From NCBI GenBank assembly GCA_903821875.1, contig CAIJMU010000126.1, positions 1 to 64,000 of the forward strand: a stretch of DNA of 64,000 bases, in the 5' to 3' direction. Source of the DNA: an uncultured Spirochaetota bacterium. GTDB taxonomy: Bacteria > Spirochaetota > Spirochaetia > Treponematales > Rectinemataceae. The notes below the pieces were generated by a model. The model was given only the letters and a program-made list of their open reading frames with translations, was not told the DNA's origin and made no database searches. This document shows, piece after piece, positions 49,075 through 58,218 of the stretch (the first letter of the stretch is position 1; the number at the start of each line of letters is the position of its first letter). A program made the translations under genes and the position numbers.

Positions 49075-50021
49075 GGCGGGCACGCATGCTCGCGCTCGCA
49101 GTCGCATTGATGCTGGCCTCGGTTGCGGCTGCCCAGACGACGACACAGGCCAGCACCGGGTCTGCTCCCGCCGCCAACGCACAGGCTACCAGCACCTTCA
49201 CTCCCGGGCAGCCTTCGATCCTGGGAACAGGGAAGGCCGTCCCCGCGACGGGCAACACGGGGACAGGTGCTCCAGGGACCGGGGCCACCCGGAGCTCGGG
49301 CGTCCGCACTCCGACAACTGCCTTTCCCGCACAACTCCCCATCGTGCCCCTCGTCGACCTCAGGGTGAGGAATCCGCAGACCGGCCAGGAAGTAGCCTTT
49401 TCGGTACAGGTGCTCCTGCTTCTCACCGTCCTGTCCCTCGCCCCGAGCCTCCTCATACTCGTGACGAGTTTCCTCCGCATCGCCATCGTGCTCGACTTCG
49501 TCAAGCGCGCCCTCTCCCTCCAGCAGATGCCGCCCAACCAGGTCCTCCTGGGCATCGCATTCTTCCTCACGGTCTTCGTCATGTGGCCGACCTTCGACAA
49601 GATCTGGCAGAATTCGGTACAGCCCCTTTCCCAGGGAAGCATCGGGATCGAGGAAGCCTACAAGCAGGCAGAGGGCCCGCTCAGGATCTTCATGTATTCG
49701 CAGATGAAGAAGGATCCGCAGAGCATCCGGCTCTTCATGTCGATGCGTGACCTGCCCAAGCCCAACACCCTCGCCGACGTCCCGACCTACGTCCTCATCC
49801 CCGCCTTCATCCTCTCCGAGATGACCATAGCCTTCAAGATAGGCATCCTCCTCTTCGTGCCCTTCATAGTAATTGACATGGTCGTGGCCTCGGCCCTCAT
49901 GTCGATGGGCATGATCATGCTGCCTCCCGTCATGATCTCGATGCCTTTCAAGCTGATACTCTTTGTCCTCGTGGACGGATGGAACCTCCTGACCGAGCAG
50001 CTCGTGAGGTCCTTCGTATGA
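49071..50021 (+). CDS. fliP: Flagellar export gate protein FliP, extended N-terminus
   Basis: 316 residues. A signal peptide (MLALAVALMLASVAAA) is followed by about 70 residues of Thr, Gly, Ala and Pro-rich sequence not found in most FliP, then the standard protein: LLLTVLSLAPSLLILVTSF, RIAIVLDFVKRALSLQQMPPN and MSMGMIMLPPVMISMPFKL-type segments. FliP forms the core of the export gate with FliQ and FliR. fliQ starts within its stop. Confidence 0.95.
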   Translation: MRRARMLALAVALMLASVAAAQTTTQASTGSAPAANAQATSTFTPGQPSILGTGKAVPATGNTGTGAPGTGATRSSGVRTPTTAFPAQLPIVPLVDLRVRNPQTGQEVAFSVQVLLLLTVLSLAPSLLILVTSFLRIAIVLDFVKRALSLQQMPPNQVLLGIAFFLTVFVMWPTFDKIWQNSVQPLSQGSIGIEEAYKQAEGPLRIFMYSQMKKDPQSIRLFMSMRDLPKPNTLADVPTYVLIPAFILSEMTIAFKIGILLFVPFIVIDMVVASALMSMGMIMLPPVMISMPFKLILFVLVDGWNLLTEQLVRSFV

Positions 50022-50287
50022 GCATCGGGGAAGCGGTGAGCATCATGCGCGGAGGCATCATCGAGACGATGATCCTCTCGGCCCCCATGCTCCTCGTGGC
50101 CATGGTGGTGGGACTCGTCATCTCGATCCTCCAGGCAACCACCTCGATCCAGGAGCAGACACTTACCTTCGTGCCCAAGATCGCGGCGATCATGATGGTC
50201 CTCGCCCTCCTGGGTGGCTGGATGTTCGGGAGCCTCGCGGAATACACGCGGACGCTCTTCCTCATGATCCCCTCCATGGCCCGGTAG
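50018..50287 (+). CDS. fliQ: Flagellar export gate protein FliQ
   Basis: 89 residues from the ATG at 50018, overlapping the fliP stop. Two membrane hairpin segments; LSAPMLLVAMVVGLVISILQ and TSIQEQTLTFVPKI are family signatures. It packs against FliP in the export gate. fliR follows after 12 bases. Confidence 0.95.
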   Translation: MSIGEAVSIMRGGIIETMILSAPMLLVAMVVGLVISILQATTSIQEQTLTFVPKIAAIMMVLALLGGWMFGSLAEYTRTLFLMIPSMAR

Positions 50288-50299
50288 CGGAACAGCGGA

Positions 50300-51073
50300 A
50301 TGGGCTGGCCCTTCGCTGACTGGAACCTCTTCCTCCTCATAGCAGCGAGGATACTCGCCCTCATCGAGGTCGCGCCCCTCCTGTCGAGCGACGGGGTTCC
50401 CCAGACAGCGAAGGTCGGACTCGCGGGTTTCGCCGCGGCCGCGGTCTTTCCCTCGGTCCAGGCGGCCGGCTACGCGGTCCCCGCGGACGGTGTGTCTTAC
50501 GCCCTCCTCCTGATAGGCGAGGTCATGATAGGTCTGATCATGGGGTTTTTCCTCAACGCGCTCTATTCGGCCTTCCAGGCCGCCGGGCAGCTCTTTTCCC
50601 TCCAGATCGGCTTCGGCGCGATGGAAACCTACGATCCCCTGGCGCAGGTGGAGTTGCCCCTCATGGGGCAGTTCCTCAACATCATCGCGATGTTCACCTT
50701 CCTCGTGATCGGCGGTTTCAACAAGCTCTTCCTGATCGGGGTGCAGGGTTCCTTCCACGCGATGAAGGCAGTGGACCTCGTTGTGAGGCGCGATGACATC
50801 ATCCTGTTCCTGTCGCAGGCGGTCGGCGCACTGCTCCTGCAGAGCCTCATCCTGGCCATGCCCATCCTTGGCACCCTCTTCGTGGTTACCATAGCTCTCG
50901 GACTCCTGTCGAAGGCAGCCCCCCAGATGAACCTCCTCACCGAGGGTTTCCCCATAACCCTGACGGCCACCTGGCTCATCATGTTCGCCACCATGCCCTT
51001 CATGGTGGAGGCCTTCAGCCGCATGATCGACGGCGGCTTCGGTGACATGGCCACCATGCTCGGAGGCCGGTGA
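50300..51073 (+). CDS. fliR: Flagellar export gate protein FliR
   Basis: 257 residues with about six membrane segments. Typical parts: ARILALIEVAPLLSSDGVPQ, AGQLFSLQIGFGAMETYDPL and GLLSKAAPQMNLLTEGFPI. One FliR per export gate. Its stop overlaps the flhB start. Confidence 0.95.
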   Translation: MGWPFADWNLFLLIAARILALIEVAPLLSSDGVPQTAKVGLAGFAAAAVFPSVQAAGYAVPADGVSYALLLIGEVMIGLIMGFFLNALYSAFQAAGQLFSLQIGFGAMETYDPLAQVELPLMGQFLNIIAMFTFLVIGGFNKLFLIGVQGSFHAMKAVDLVVRRDDIILFLSQAVGALLLQSLILAMPILGTLFVVTIALGLLSKAAPQMNLLTEGFPITLTATWLIMFATMPFMVEAFSRMIDGGFGDMATMLGGR

Positions 51074-52257
51074 TGATGGCAAACGCCGAAGCCAGGGAGT
51101 ATCGCGAACCCTTCACATCTACCCTGATTCCCGACATGGGACTCCAGTGGTTCGCGGCCGAGGACGAGGGCCGGACCGAGGAGCCCTCCGAATACAAGCT
51201 CCGCAAGGCCCGCGAGGAGGGGCGCGTCGCCAAGAGCCAGGAGCTGATCGGCGCGGTGGGGCTCCTCCTTCCCATGATCGTGCTCGTGATCCTCGCTCCC
51301 TGGTACGGGAAGACTTTCAAGGAGATGCTGCTTTACTATTTCAATACGGCGACGACGACCGATGTGACGACGGACGGAGGCATGCTGGCCGCGAGCTTCC
51401 TCTCCTATTTTGTCAAGCTGGCATTGCCCCTGGCTATCACCGGGATGGTGTCCGGCATCGCGACGAACATGGTGCAGGTAGGTTTCCTCTTTACGGTAAA
51501 ACCAATTACTCCTGATTTTTCGAGGATCGTTCCCCGCTTCGGCCAGTGGATTTCGAAGAGCCTTTTCTCGGCCGAGGGCATGTGGAACCTGGCCAAGACG
51601 ATCATCAAGGTAGTGATCATCGGCGTGGCATCCTGGATCACCATATCAGGGGATCTCGGCAGGCTCCTGTCCGCGATAACCGCGAATTTCTGGGATTCCG
51701 TCGCCCTTGTGGGATCGCTGTCCGCGCGTCTGATCATCGAGGTGGCTGTCATCCTCCTGGTGCTCGCGATACCGGACTACATGTTCCAGCGCAGGCAGTA
51801 CATGGAATCCCTGAAGATGTCCAAGCAGGAAGTCAAGGAAGAGCGGAAGATGATGGAGGGAGACCCCCTGGTGAAGGGGCGGCTCCGGGAGCGCATGAGG
51901 GAGCTCCTGGCAAGGAACATGGCCGCCAACGTGCCCAAGGCCGATGTGGTCATCACCAACCCGACCCACTTCGCGGTAGCCCTCGAATGGGATCGGGAGC
52001 GGAGCTTCGCGCCCGTCGTGTCGGCCAAGGGCATCGACGAGATGGCACTCAGGATCAGGAAGATCGCGACGGATTCGGGAGTCCCTGTCGTGGAGAACCG
52101 CCCCCTGGCGCGGGCCCTCTACGCCGACGTGGAGATAGGGGACCCCATTCCGGAGAAATACTACATGGCCATCGCGGCCGTCCTCCAGTCCGTGTACGAG
52201 GCCTCCGGCGAAGCGGAGCGGATGCGGCAGTCGCTGGTCCAGGCGGCGGAGGCATGA
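51073..52257 (+). CDS. flhB: Flagellar export switch protein FlhB
   Basis: 394 residues from the ATG at 51073 (GGAGG six bases upstream). An N-terminal EEPSEYKLRKAREEGRVAKS, four membrane segments (about 50-225) and the cytoplasmic domain with the self-cleaving NPTH motif (VVITNPTHFAVAL) are all present. FlhB switches export from hook to filament substrates together with FliK. The first 35 residues before EEPSEYKLRKA are longer than usual. Confidence 0.96.
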   Translation: MMANAEAREYREPFTSTLIPDMGLQWFAAEDEGRTEEPSEYKLRKAREEGRVAKSQELIGAVGLLLPMIVLVILAPWYGKTFKEMLLYYFNTATTTDVTTDGGMLAASFLSYFVKLALPLAITGMVSGIATNMVQVGFLFTVKPITPDFSRIVPRFGQWISKSLFSAEGMWNLAKTIIKVVIIGVASWITISGDLGRLLSAITANFWDSVALVGSLSARLIIEVAVILLVLAIPDYMFQRRQYMESLKMSKQEVKEERKMMEGDPLVKGRLRERMRELLARNMAANVPKADVVITNPTHFAVALEWDRERSFAPVVSAKGIDEMALRIRKIATDSGVPVVENRPLARALYADVEIGDPIPEKYYMAIAAVLQSVYEASGEAERMRQSLVQAAEA

Positions 52258-52278
52258 TGATGACAAAGGAGTTCGCCA

Positions 52279-54369
52279 ATGGCTGACACGCAGCGAGCGG
52301 TCCGCGATAGCCTCTTCGCCGACCCGACGGACCTGGCGGTGGCGGCGGGAACCATAGCGGTGATCATGATGATCATGATCCCCATCCCGACCATCCTCCT
52401 TGACGCGCTATTGGCATTCAACCTCACGGTCGCAGTCCTCATAATACTGATAGTACTGTACACCAGGAAGGCGACGGACTTCTCGATCTTCCCGACGATG
52501 CTCCTGGTCACGACGGTTTTCGGGCTCGCCCTCAACATCTCCTCGACGAGGCTCATCCTTGCCCAGGGCTCCCAATTCGACGGGCAACTCATCAGGGCCT
52601 TCGCGAGTTTCGTCGTCGGCACCGGAGGCACCGAGGGACTCGTCATAGGATTCATCATCTTCATCGTCATCATCGCAGTCCAGGCGATCGTCATCACCAA
52701 GGGCGCGACGCGCATCGCCGAGGTCGCGGCCCGCTTTACCCTGGACGCGTTGCCCGGCAAGCAGATGGCCATCGAGGCGGAGTACAATTCTGGTTCCATC
52801 TCGGAGGAGGAGGCGCAGAAGCGCAAGCTCGAGGTCCAGAGGGAGGTCGATTTCTACGGACAGATGGACGGCGCCTCGAAGTTCATCTCCGGGAACGTCA
52901 AGATCTCGATCTTTATATCCGTAGTCAATTTCGTAGGGGGGTTCATCATCGGGATGGTCCTCCACAAAGAGGACTTCAACACTGCCATCACGACCTATAC
53001 GGCCCTCACGATCGGCGAGGGACTCCTCGCGCAGATGCCCGCCCTCCTGGTGTCGACCGCGACGGGCATCATCGTGACGCGGGCCAACGCCCAGGGCACC
53101 TTCGGCCGTGAGGTTGCCTCGCAGTTCACGCAGAATTCCAGGATCTACCTCATCGCCGCTGCGGTGCTCACGATCATGGCCATCCTTCCCGGCTTCCCCT
53201 GGTACGTCCTCATCCCCATGGCTGTTGCCTTCGGCTTCCTCGGCCTCAGGCTGGCAACGAAGGAAGCCGCGGCCTCGGACAAGGCCAAGGAAGCGGCCGC
53301 GGGAGCCGGGCGCAAGGCCGAGACGCCGCCTGAGCTGTCGCCCGTAGTGCCCCTCGATCCCATCAGCCTCGAACTCGGCTACGGGCTCATTCCCCTGGTT
53401 GACAAGGACAAGGGCGCAGACCTCCTGGAGCGCATAACGCGCATCAGGAAGGAGAGTGCCCTCGAGATGGGCCTCGTGGTTCCGCGGATCCGCATAATTG
53501 ACAACATGAGGCTCGAGCCCTCCGAGTACTCGTTCAAGATCAAGGGGGCGCAGGTCGGCAGGGCGATCATCAGGGTGGGCTACTACCTTGCGATCAATCC
53601 CGGAGGCGTCACCGAGGAAGTCCCGGGCGAGAAGACCCGCGACCCGACCTTCGGCCTTCCCGCCATCTGGATCTCCGAGGAACAGCGCGACCGCGCCGAG
53701 CGCGCGGGCTATACGATAGTCGACGCGCCTTCCATGGTGGCAACCCATCTGACCGAACTCATCAAGCGCCATGCCTCCGAGATCCTCGGGCGCCAGGAAG
53801 TTCAGGCCATCCTGGACGCGCTCAAGAAGGACTACTCGGCAGTCATCGAGGAGACGACCAAGCGGCTCAGCCTCGGCGAGATCCAGAAGGTCCTCCAGGG
53901 CCTCCTCCGCGAGCAGGTGTCCATCCGCAACATGGTGACGATCCTGGAGACGCTGGCCGACTATGCCGGTGTGACCAAGGATCCTGGCTTCCTCGTCGAG
54001 AAGGTGCGCCAGGCCCTCTCGCGGCAGATCTGCTTCCAGTATACGGACGCGGACCACAGCCTCCGTGTGCTCACCATCGATCCAGGCCTCGAGCAGAAGA
54101 TCATCGACTCGCGGGTCGAGACTCCCGGTGGTGTGCTGTCGGCCCTCGAGCCCGGCCTGCAGCGGCAGTGGATCAAGGCACTCAGCAAGGCCGTGCAGTC
54201 GGTGCAGCAGAAGGGCTGGTTCCCCGTCATCCTCTGTTCAGAAGCCGCGCGGGCGCTGGTGAAATCGAGTACAGAACGCGAATTGCCCGATCTTGTCGTC
54301 CTCTCCGTCCCCGAGATCGTCGTGGACGCCCGGGTCGACGCGATCGGCGAGATAAAGCTGGAAGGTTAG
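52279..54369 (+). CDS. flhA: Flagellar export protein FlhA
   Basis: 696 residues: eight membrane segments in the first 330 residues, the FHIPEP-region DFNTAITTYTALTIGEGLLAQ-type and RAxYD-like SGNVKISIFISVVNF, then a linker and the four-part cytoplasmic domain (LELGYGLIPLVDKDKGADLL at its start). It forms a nine-fold ring that docks export substrates. It starts 21 bases after flhB; flhF follows after four. Confidence 0.97.
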   Translation: MADTQRAVRDSLFADPTDLAVAAGTIAVIMMIMIPIPTILLDALLAFNLTVAVLIILIVLYTRKATDFSIFPTMLLVTTVFGLALNISSTRLILAQGSQFDGQLIRAFASFVVGTGGTEGLVIGFIIFIVIIAVQAIVITKGATRIAEVAARFTLDALPGKQMAIEAEYNSGSISEEEAQKRKLEVQREVDFYGQMDGASKFISGNVKISIFISVVNFVGGFIIGMVLHKEDFNTAITTYTALTIGEGLLAQMPALLVSTATGIIVTRANAQGTFGREVASQFTQNSRIYLIAAAVLTIMAILPGFPWYVLIPMAVAFGFLGLRLATKEAAASDKAKEAAAGAGRKAETPPELSPVVPLDPISLELGYGLIPLVDKDKGADLLERITRIRKESALEMGLVVPRIRIIDNMRLEPSEYSFKIKGAQVGRAIIRVGYYLAINPGGVTEEVPGEKTRDPTFGLPAIWISEEQRDRAERAGYTIVDAPSMVATHLTELIKRHASEILGRQEVQAILDALKKDYSAVIEETTKRLSLGEIQKVLQGLLREQVSIRNMVTILETLADYAGVTKDPGFLVEKVRQALSRQICFQYTDADHSLRVLTIDPGLEQKIIDSRVETPGGVLSALEPGLQRQWIKALSKAVQSVQQKGWFPVILCSEAARALVKSSTERELPDLVVLSVPEIVVDARVDAIGEIKLEG

Positions 54370-54373
54370 CATC

Positions 54374-55681
54374 ATGCAGTATTTCACCGAACAGGCGCCC
54401 TCGCACCGGGAAGCCATGGATCTCGTGCGGCTCAAGTACGGCGAGCAGGCGCAGATACTCACACATAGGACAATCCGCTCCGGCGGCATCCTCGGTCTCT
54501 TCGCGAAGGAGAGCGTCGAGGTGTCGGGCTACCTGAAGCCCAGGAGCGAGGGCCCGCGTACGGCGGTCGGCAGCCTCGAGGAGGAGAAGCGCAAGATCCT
54601 CAACCTCGCCCGTCCGGCCGAGGCGGCCGCGAAGATCCAGGAACAGGGGCAGCAGGAGGCCAGGCAGGCTGCCGAGCAGAAGGCCGGCGAGAAGGCCCTC
54701 GAGACGGTGCTGGCCGAGATCCGCGACCTGAAGACCGCAATGCGCGAGGGCCTCGATGTGCAGGCTTCCGACGAGGTCCATCCTACCATCGCAAGGATAG
54801 ACAGCCTCCTTGCAGACAACGATTTTGCCGAGTCCTACCGCCGTGAGGTCACTGCCAGGCTCAGGCGCGACTTCACGCTCGAGGCCCTCGAGGACTTCGA
54901 TTACGTGCAGGACAGGGTGATCGAGTGGATAGGTGACGACATAGGCGTATGGCGCGAGGATGGCTTCCAGAAGCCCCGGGTTCTGGCCCTTGTGGGTCCA
55001 ACCGGCGTGGGCAAGACGACCACCATCGCCAAGCTCGCAGCCATCTACCGCGTCGGAATCGGGGGGGAGAAGCCCTGCTCGGTGAGGATGATCACCATCG
55101 ACAATTACCGCATCGGGGCACGGCAGCAGATAGAGACCTATGGCAGCATCATGGACGTGCCTGTTTCCTGCGTCGAGACCGAGGACGAACTCCGGAAGGC
55201 CCTCGTGGACAACTCCGATGCTGACCTGATCCTTGTGGACACGATCGGGAAGAGCCCGAAGGACGCCGTCAAGCTCGCCGAGGTGAAGCGCCTGGTCGCG
55301 GCCTGCGGACCGAAAGCCGAGGTGCATCTTGCCCTTGCTGCCACCACGAAATCGAGCGACATGGGGGAGATCCTCAGGCAGTTCGAACCCTTCGCCTACC
55401 GCGCTGTCGTGCTGACCAAGCTCGACGAGACCGACCGAATCGGCAATGCGATCTCCGCACTTGCCGCCAAGGGCAAGTCTCTTTCCTATCTCACCAACGG
55501 GCAAAGGGTGCCCCAGGACATCGAGAGGGCGACTCCGCTCCGCCTCCTCGTCAGGCTCGAGGGATTCAGGCCAAACAGGGCCGCCCTCGAGGAGCGCTAC
55601 GCCGCTCCAGCCGATCCTGGCAGACGCGGAAGGGGTTCCGGCAGCGGACGCCCCGCCAACGAGAATTACGGGAGGGCATGA
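54374..55681 (+). CDS. flhF: Flagellar SRP-type GTPase FlhF
   Basis: 435 residues. The N-terminal region is charged and helical; the NG domain carries G1 [17 protein letters not shown]2 YRIGARQQIETYGSIM, G3 LVDTIGKSPKD and G4 LTKLDETDRIGN. FlhF places the flagellum at the cell pole and works with FlhG. The last 30 residues are basic and disordered. It overlaps flhG by four bases. Confidence 0.96.
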   Translation: MQYFTEQAPSHREAMDLVRLKYGEQAQILTHRTIRSGGILGLFAKESVEVSGYLKPRSEGPRTAVGSLEEEKRKILNLARPAEAAAKIQEQGQQEARQAAEQKAGEKALETVLAEIRDLKTAMREGLDVQASDEVHPTIARIDSLLADNDFAESYRREVTARLRRDFTLEALEDFDYVQDRVIEWIGDDIGVWREDGFQKPRVLALVGPTGVGKTTTIAKLAAIYRVGIGGEKPCSVRMITIDNYRIGARQQIETYGSIMDVPVSCVETEDELRKALVDNSDADLILVDTIGKSPKDAVKLAEVKRLVAACGPKAEVHLALAATTKSSDMGEILRQFEPFAYRAVVLTKLDETDRIGNAISALAAKGKSLSYLTNGQRVPQDIERATPLRLLVRLEGFRPNRAALEERYAAPADPGRRGRGSGSGRPANENYGRA

Positions 55682-56580
55682 TGGAAGACCAGGCACAGGC
55701 GCTCAGGGACATGATGAACAGCGCGAAGGCGGCCCCGAAACCGGCGGAACGCCTGCGGGAGCAGCCCCAGCAGGCCGCGCGGAAGACCCGAATCATAGCC
55801 GTGACAAGCGGAAAGGGAGGGGTGGGCAAGACCAATGTCTCGGTCAACCTCGCCATCGCCTACGCGAAGCTCGGCAAGAAGGTCATCGTCATGGACGCCG
55901 ACCTCGGTCTGGCGAATGTGAACATAATGCTGAATGTCATTCCCAAGCATAACCTCTACCACGTGATGAAAAAGCAGAAATCCATGCGGGACATCATCTA
56001 CGACACCGACTATGGCATCCAGATCGTCGCCGGCGCCTCGGGTTTCTCGAAGATAGCCAACCTCACCGAGGACGAGCGGCAGGGCTTCATCAGCGAGCTC
56101 TATGCCCTCTCGCAGGCCGACATCGTCATCATCGACACGGGCGCCGGTGTCGGCAACAATGTGCTGTCCTTCGTGGCAGCCGCCGACGAGGCCATCATCA
56201 TCACCACCCCGGAGCCGACGGCCATCACCGATGCCTATGGGATCATCAAGATTATCGCCACCGAGGTGGAGAACCTCAACATCGGGCTGAAGCTCGTCGT
56301 AAACCGCGTGAAGAACGTCGTCGAGGGCCGGAGGGTGGCCGACCGGATCATCGAGATATCGGGCACCTTCCTGAACCTCAAGGTGGAGTACCTCGGTTGC
56401 ATCTATGACGATCCTGTCGTCTCGCAGGCAGTTCTCAGGCAAAAACCCTTCCTCATCAGCGAGCCGAGGTCCAAGGCCTCGATCTCGATCCAGCACCTCG
56501 TGAGCCGCATCGAGAAGACGGATTTTCCCGACGATGCTGGCATCGGCCGCTTCATCAAGAAGCTTTTTGGCAAGGATTGA
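55678..56580 (+). CDS. flhG: FlhF regulator, MinD-type ATPase FlhG
   Basis: 300 residues: N-terminal DQAQALRDMMNSAK-type activation segment, deviant Walker A SGKGGVGKTNVSVNLA, switch DADLGLANVNIML, and DTGAGVGNNVLSFV. A C-terminal amphipathic helix (FIKKLFGKD) can bind the membrane. It activates FlhF GTP hydrolysis and sets flagellar number. The next gene lies 96 bases away behind a promoter and hairpin. Confidence 0.95.
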   Translation: MMEDQAQALRDMMNSAKAAPKPAERLREQPQQAARKTRIIAVTSGKGGVGKTNVSVNLAIAYAKLGKKVIVMDADLGLANVNIMLNVIPKHNLYHVMKKQKSMRDIIYDTDYGIQIVAGASGFSKIANLTEDERQGFISELYALSQADIVIIDTGAGVGNNVLSFVAAADEAIIITTPEPTAITDAYGIIKIIATEVENLNIGLKLVVNRVKNVVEGRRVADRIIEISGTFLNLKVEYLGCIYDDPVVSQAVLRQKPFLISEPRSKASISIQHLVSRIEKTDFPDDAGIGRFIKKLFGKD

Positions 56581-56620
56581 GACCGCCATGGGACAGGAAA
56601 GCATCCGGACGGGGTTCAAC

Positions 56621-56650
56621 TTGACGAGTGATTCTCTTTCAGCCTACTCT
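56621..56650 (+). promoter_or_regulatory. Sigma-70-like promoter before the fliA block
   Basis: TTGACG (56621-56626), 18 bases and TACTCT (56645-56650). It could transcribe the membrane protein, fliA, fapA and following genes apart from the long string. Confidence 0.45.
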
Positions 56651-56651
56651 T

Positions 56652-56669
56652 GCCCCCATGGGCGGGGGC
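56652..56669 (+). repeat. Hairpin just before the membrane protein gene
   Basis: GCCCCC and GGGGGC pair around ATGGGC. The 3' arm also holds the likely ribosome-binding G-run for the GTG start at 56677, so the structure may hide it. Confidence 0.45.
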
Positions 56670-56676
56670 CTTCTCG

Positions 56677-57420
56677 GTGAACACTGACCTGCGTGTGACG
56701 CTGGTCGTAGCTGCACTTTCCTCGGTGCTTTCTTTCCTTGTCGGGCTCGTGGCCCGTGTCGGCATCGGGTCGGCGGCACTTCGAGCCCTCGTTTTCGGCG
56801 TGTTGTTCGGCGGACTCGCCTGGGGGGCCATTTTCCTTATGCGTTCTTTCATCCCCGATCTCTTCGAACCCGGAGGCGCCGCCGAGAGCGATGCCGTAGT
56901 AGCTGCGTCCTTCACCGTGCAAGGGGAAGAAGACGATGAGGGGGTCGGTGGATCCCTGGATATCACTGTCGGTGAGGATGACAGCGCGGAGCTCATGGAA
57001 TCTGCTGTATCAGGTGGGACGCTTTCCAGCGATGGAGACGAGCGTGGGGGCAGTGATTCTCTCGGTGAGGCCAGATCAAAGGCGCGCGTCAGTCTTTCAG
57101 GCGACGCGGAAGCGGAGGATGAGGGCACGATCTTCGAGACTGATGCCGCATCCTCGGGTGCGTCGGCAGCTGCAGCGATTCCCCGTCATTCCGCCTCGGG
57201 GAACGAGCAGCTGGACACCCTGCCCGACCTTGAGTCGATAGTGGGTAGTTACGAGCAGCTTTCTGCCGGCGGAGGGGGGGCGTCCTCCACGGCATCTGGA
57301 TCGAACGAAGCCGGGTCGTCGGGCCAGGGCAAAGCCGCAGGATCGGGGCCAAACGGTTCGGATCCCGCTACCCTTGCCTTGGCGGTGCGTACACTCATGA
57401 ACCGAGATAAGAAAGGGTAA
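56677..57420 (+). CDS. Conserved membrane protein between flhG and fliA
   Basis: About 247 residues from the GTG at 56677 (the G-run eight bases upstream); a TTG at 56650 is less likely. Two membrane segments near the N-terminus (about 8-30 and 35-56) are followed by a long acidic, Ser/Gly-rich tail with no fold (about 60-240) that ends in a short helix (TLALAVRTLMNRDKKG). I do not recognise the family. Treponemes also have a small membrane protein here before the sigma-28 gene, so a link to flagellar regulation is plausible but unproven. Confidence 0.7.
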   Translation: MNTDLRVTLVVAALSSVLSFLVGLVARVGIGSAALRALVFGVLFGGLAWGAIFLMRSFIPDLFEPGGAAESDAVVAASFTVQGEEDDEGVGGSLDITVGEDDSAELMESAVSGGTLSSDGDERGGSDSLGEARSKARVSLSGDAEAEDEGTIFETDAASSGASAAAAIPRHSASGNEQLDTLPDLESIVGSYEQLSAGGGGASSTASGSNEAGSSGQGKAAGSGPNGSDPATLALAVRTLMNRDKKG

Positions 57421-57426
57421 GCGAAT

Positions 57427-58215
57427 ATGGTCGAAAACCCTCTTGCGCACCTGAGCGAAGAAGAACTCTGGGCTTCCTACAAGAAGGCCAAGGATCCAGC
57501 TATCAGGGATGCCTTCATCAAGCAGTACGCTCCCCTCGTGAAATACGTCGCGGGCAAGGTGGCGGCGAGCATGCCCAATTCCGTCGAGTTCGACGACCTC
57601 GTCGGTTTCGGCGTCTTCGGACTCCTTGACGCCATCGAGAAATTCGATCCGGAAAAGCATGTCAAGTTCAAGACCTACGCGGTAACCAGGATACGGGGCG
57701 CCATTTTCGATGAACTGCGCTCGATCGACTGGGTACCCCGCTCCGTGCGCCAGAAGACCAAGGAGATCGAGGAGGCCATCGTGGGCCTCGAGTCCACCCT
57801 CGGCCGTCCCGCCACCGACGGGGAGATCGCAGGGTCCCTCGGCATGAGCGAGGAGGAACTCCTCAAGACCATGCTCAAGATCTCCGGTACCTCGGTGCTC
57901 TCGCTCAACGACGTCTGGTACTCGGGGGACGACAGCGACAAGATCTCCATAGGGGAGAGCATCGAGTCCCCCTCGAGCTTCAACCCCGATTCCTCGGTCG
58001 AGCGAGAGGAGATCAAGCGCGTCATCGTGCAATCGATCAGCGAGCTCCCCGAAAAGGAAAAGAAGGTACTCGTCCTTTACTATTATGAGGATCTCACCCT
58101 CAAGGAAATCGGTCAGGTCCTCGAGGTAACCGAATCCCGCGTCAGCCAGCTCCATACCAAGGCCATAATCCGCCTCAGGGCGAAGCTCACGAACATGCGG
58201 AGAGGGATCTTCTAA
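57427..58215 (+). CDS. fliA: Flagellar sigma factor FliA (sigma-28)
   Basis: 262 residues with regions 2, 3 and 4 of the FliA/WhiG family: [20 protein letters not shown] (region 2), [20 protein letters not shown] (2.4 to 3.0) and [20 protein letters not shown] (region 4). It reads promoters of the TAAA-N15-GCCGATAA type; a good match lies before fliL and a weaker one before flgB in this window. No anti-sigma FlgM is encoded next to it. Confidence 0.97.
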   Translation: MVENPLAHLSEEELWASYKKAKDPAIRDAFIKQYAPLVKYVAGKVAASMPNSVEFDDLVGFGVFGLLDAIEKFDPEKHVKFKTYAVTRIRGAIFDELRSIDWVPRSVRQKTKEIEEAIVGLESTLGRPATDGEIAGSLGMSEEELLKTMLKISGTSVLSLNDVWYSGDDSDKISIGESIESPSSFNPDSSVEREEIKRVIVQSISELPEKEKKVLVLYYYEDLTLKEIGQVLEVTESRVSQLHTKAIIRLRAKLTNMRRGIF

Positions 58216-58218
58216 TCC

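Noticed and set aside
52408-54057. 549-codon minus-strand frame over flhA
   Set aside because: Shadow of flhA with the same composition artefact.
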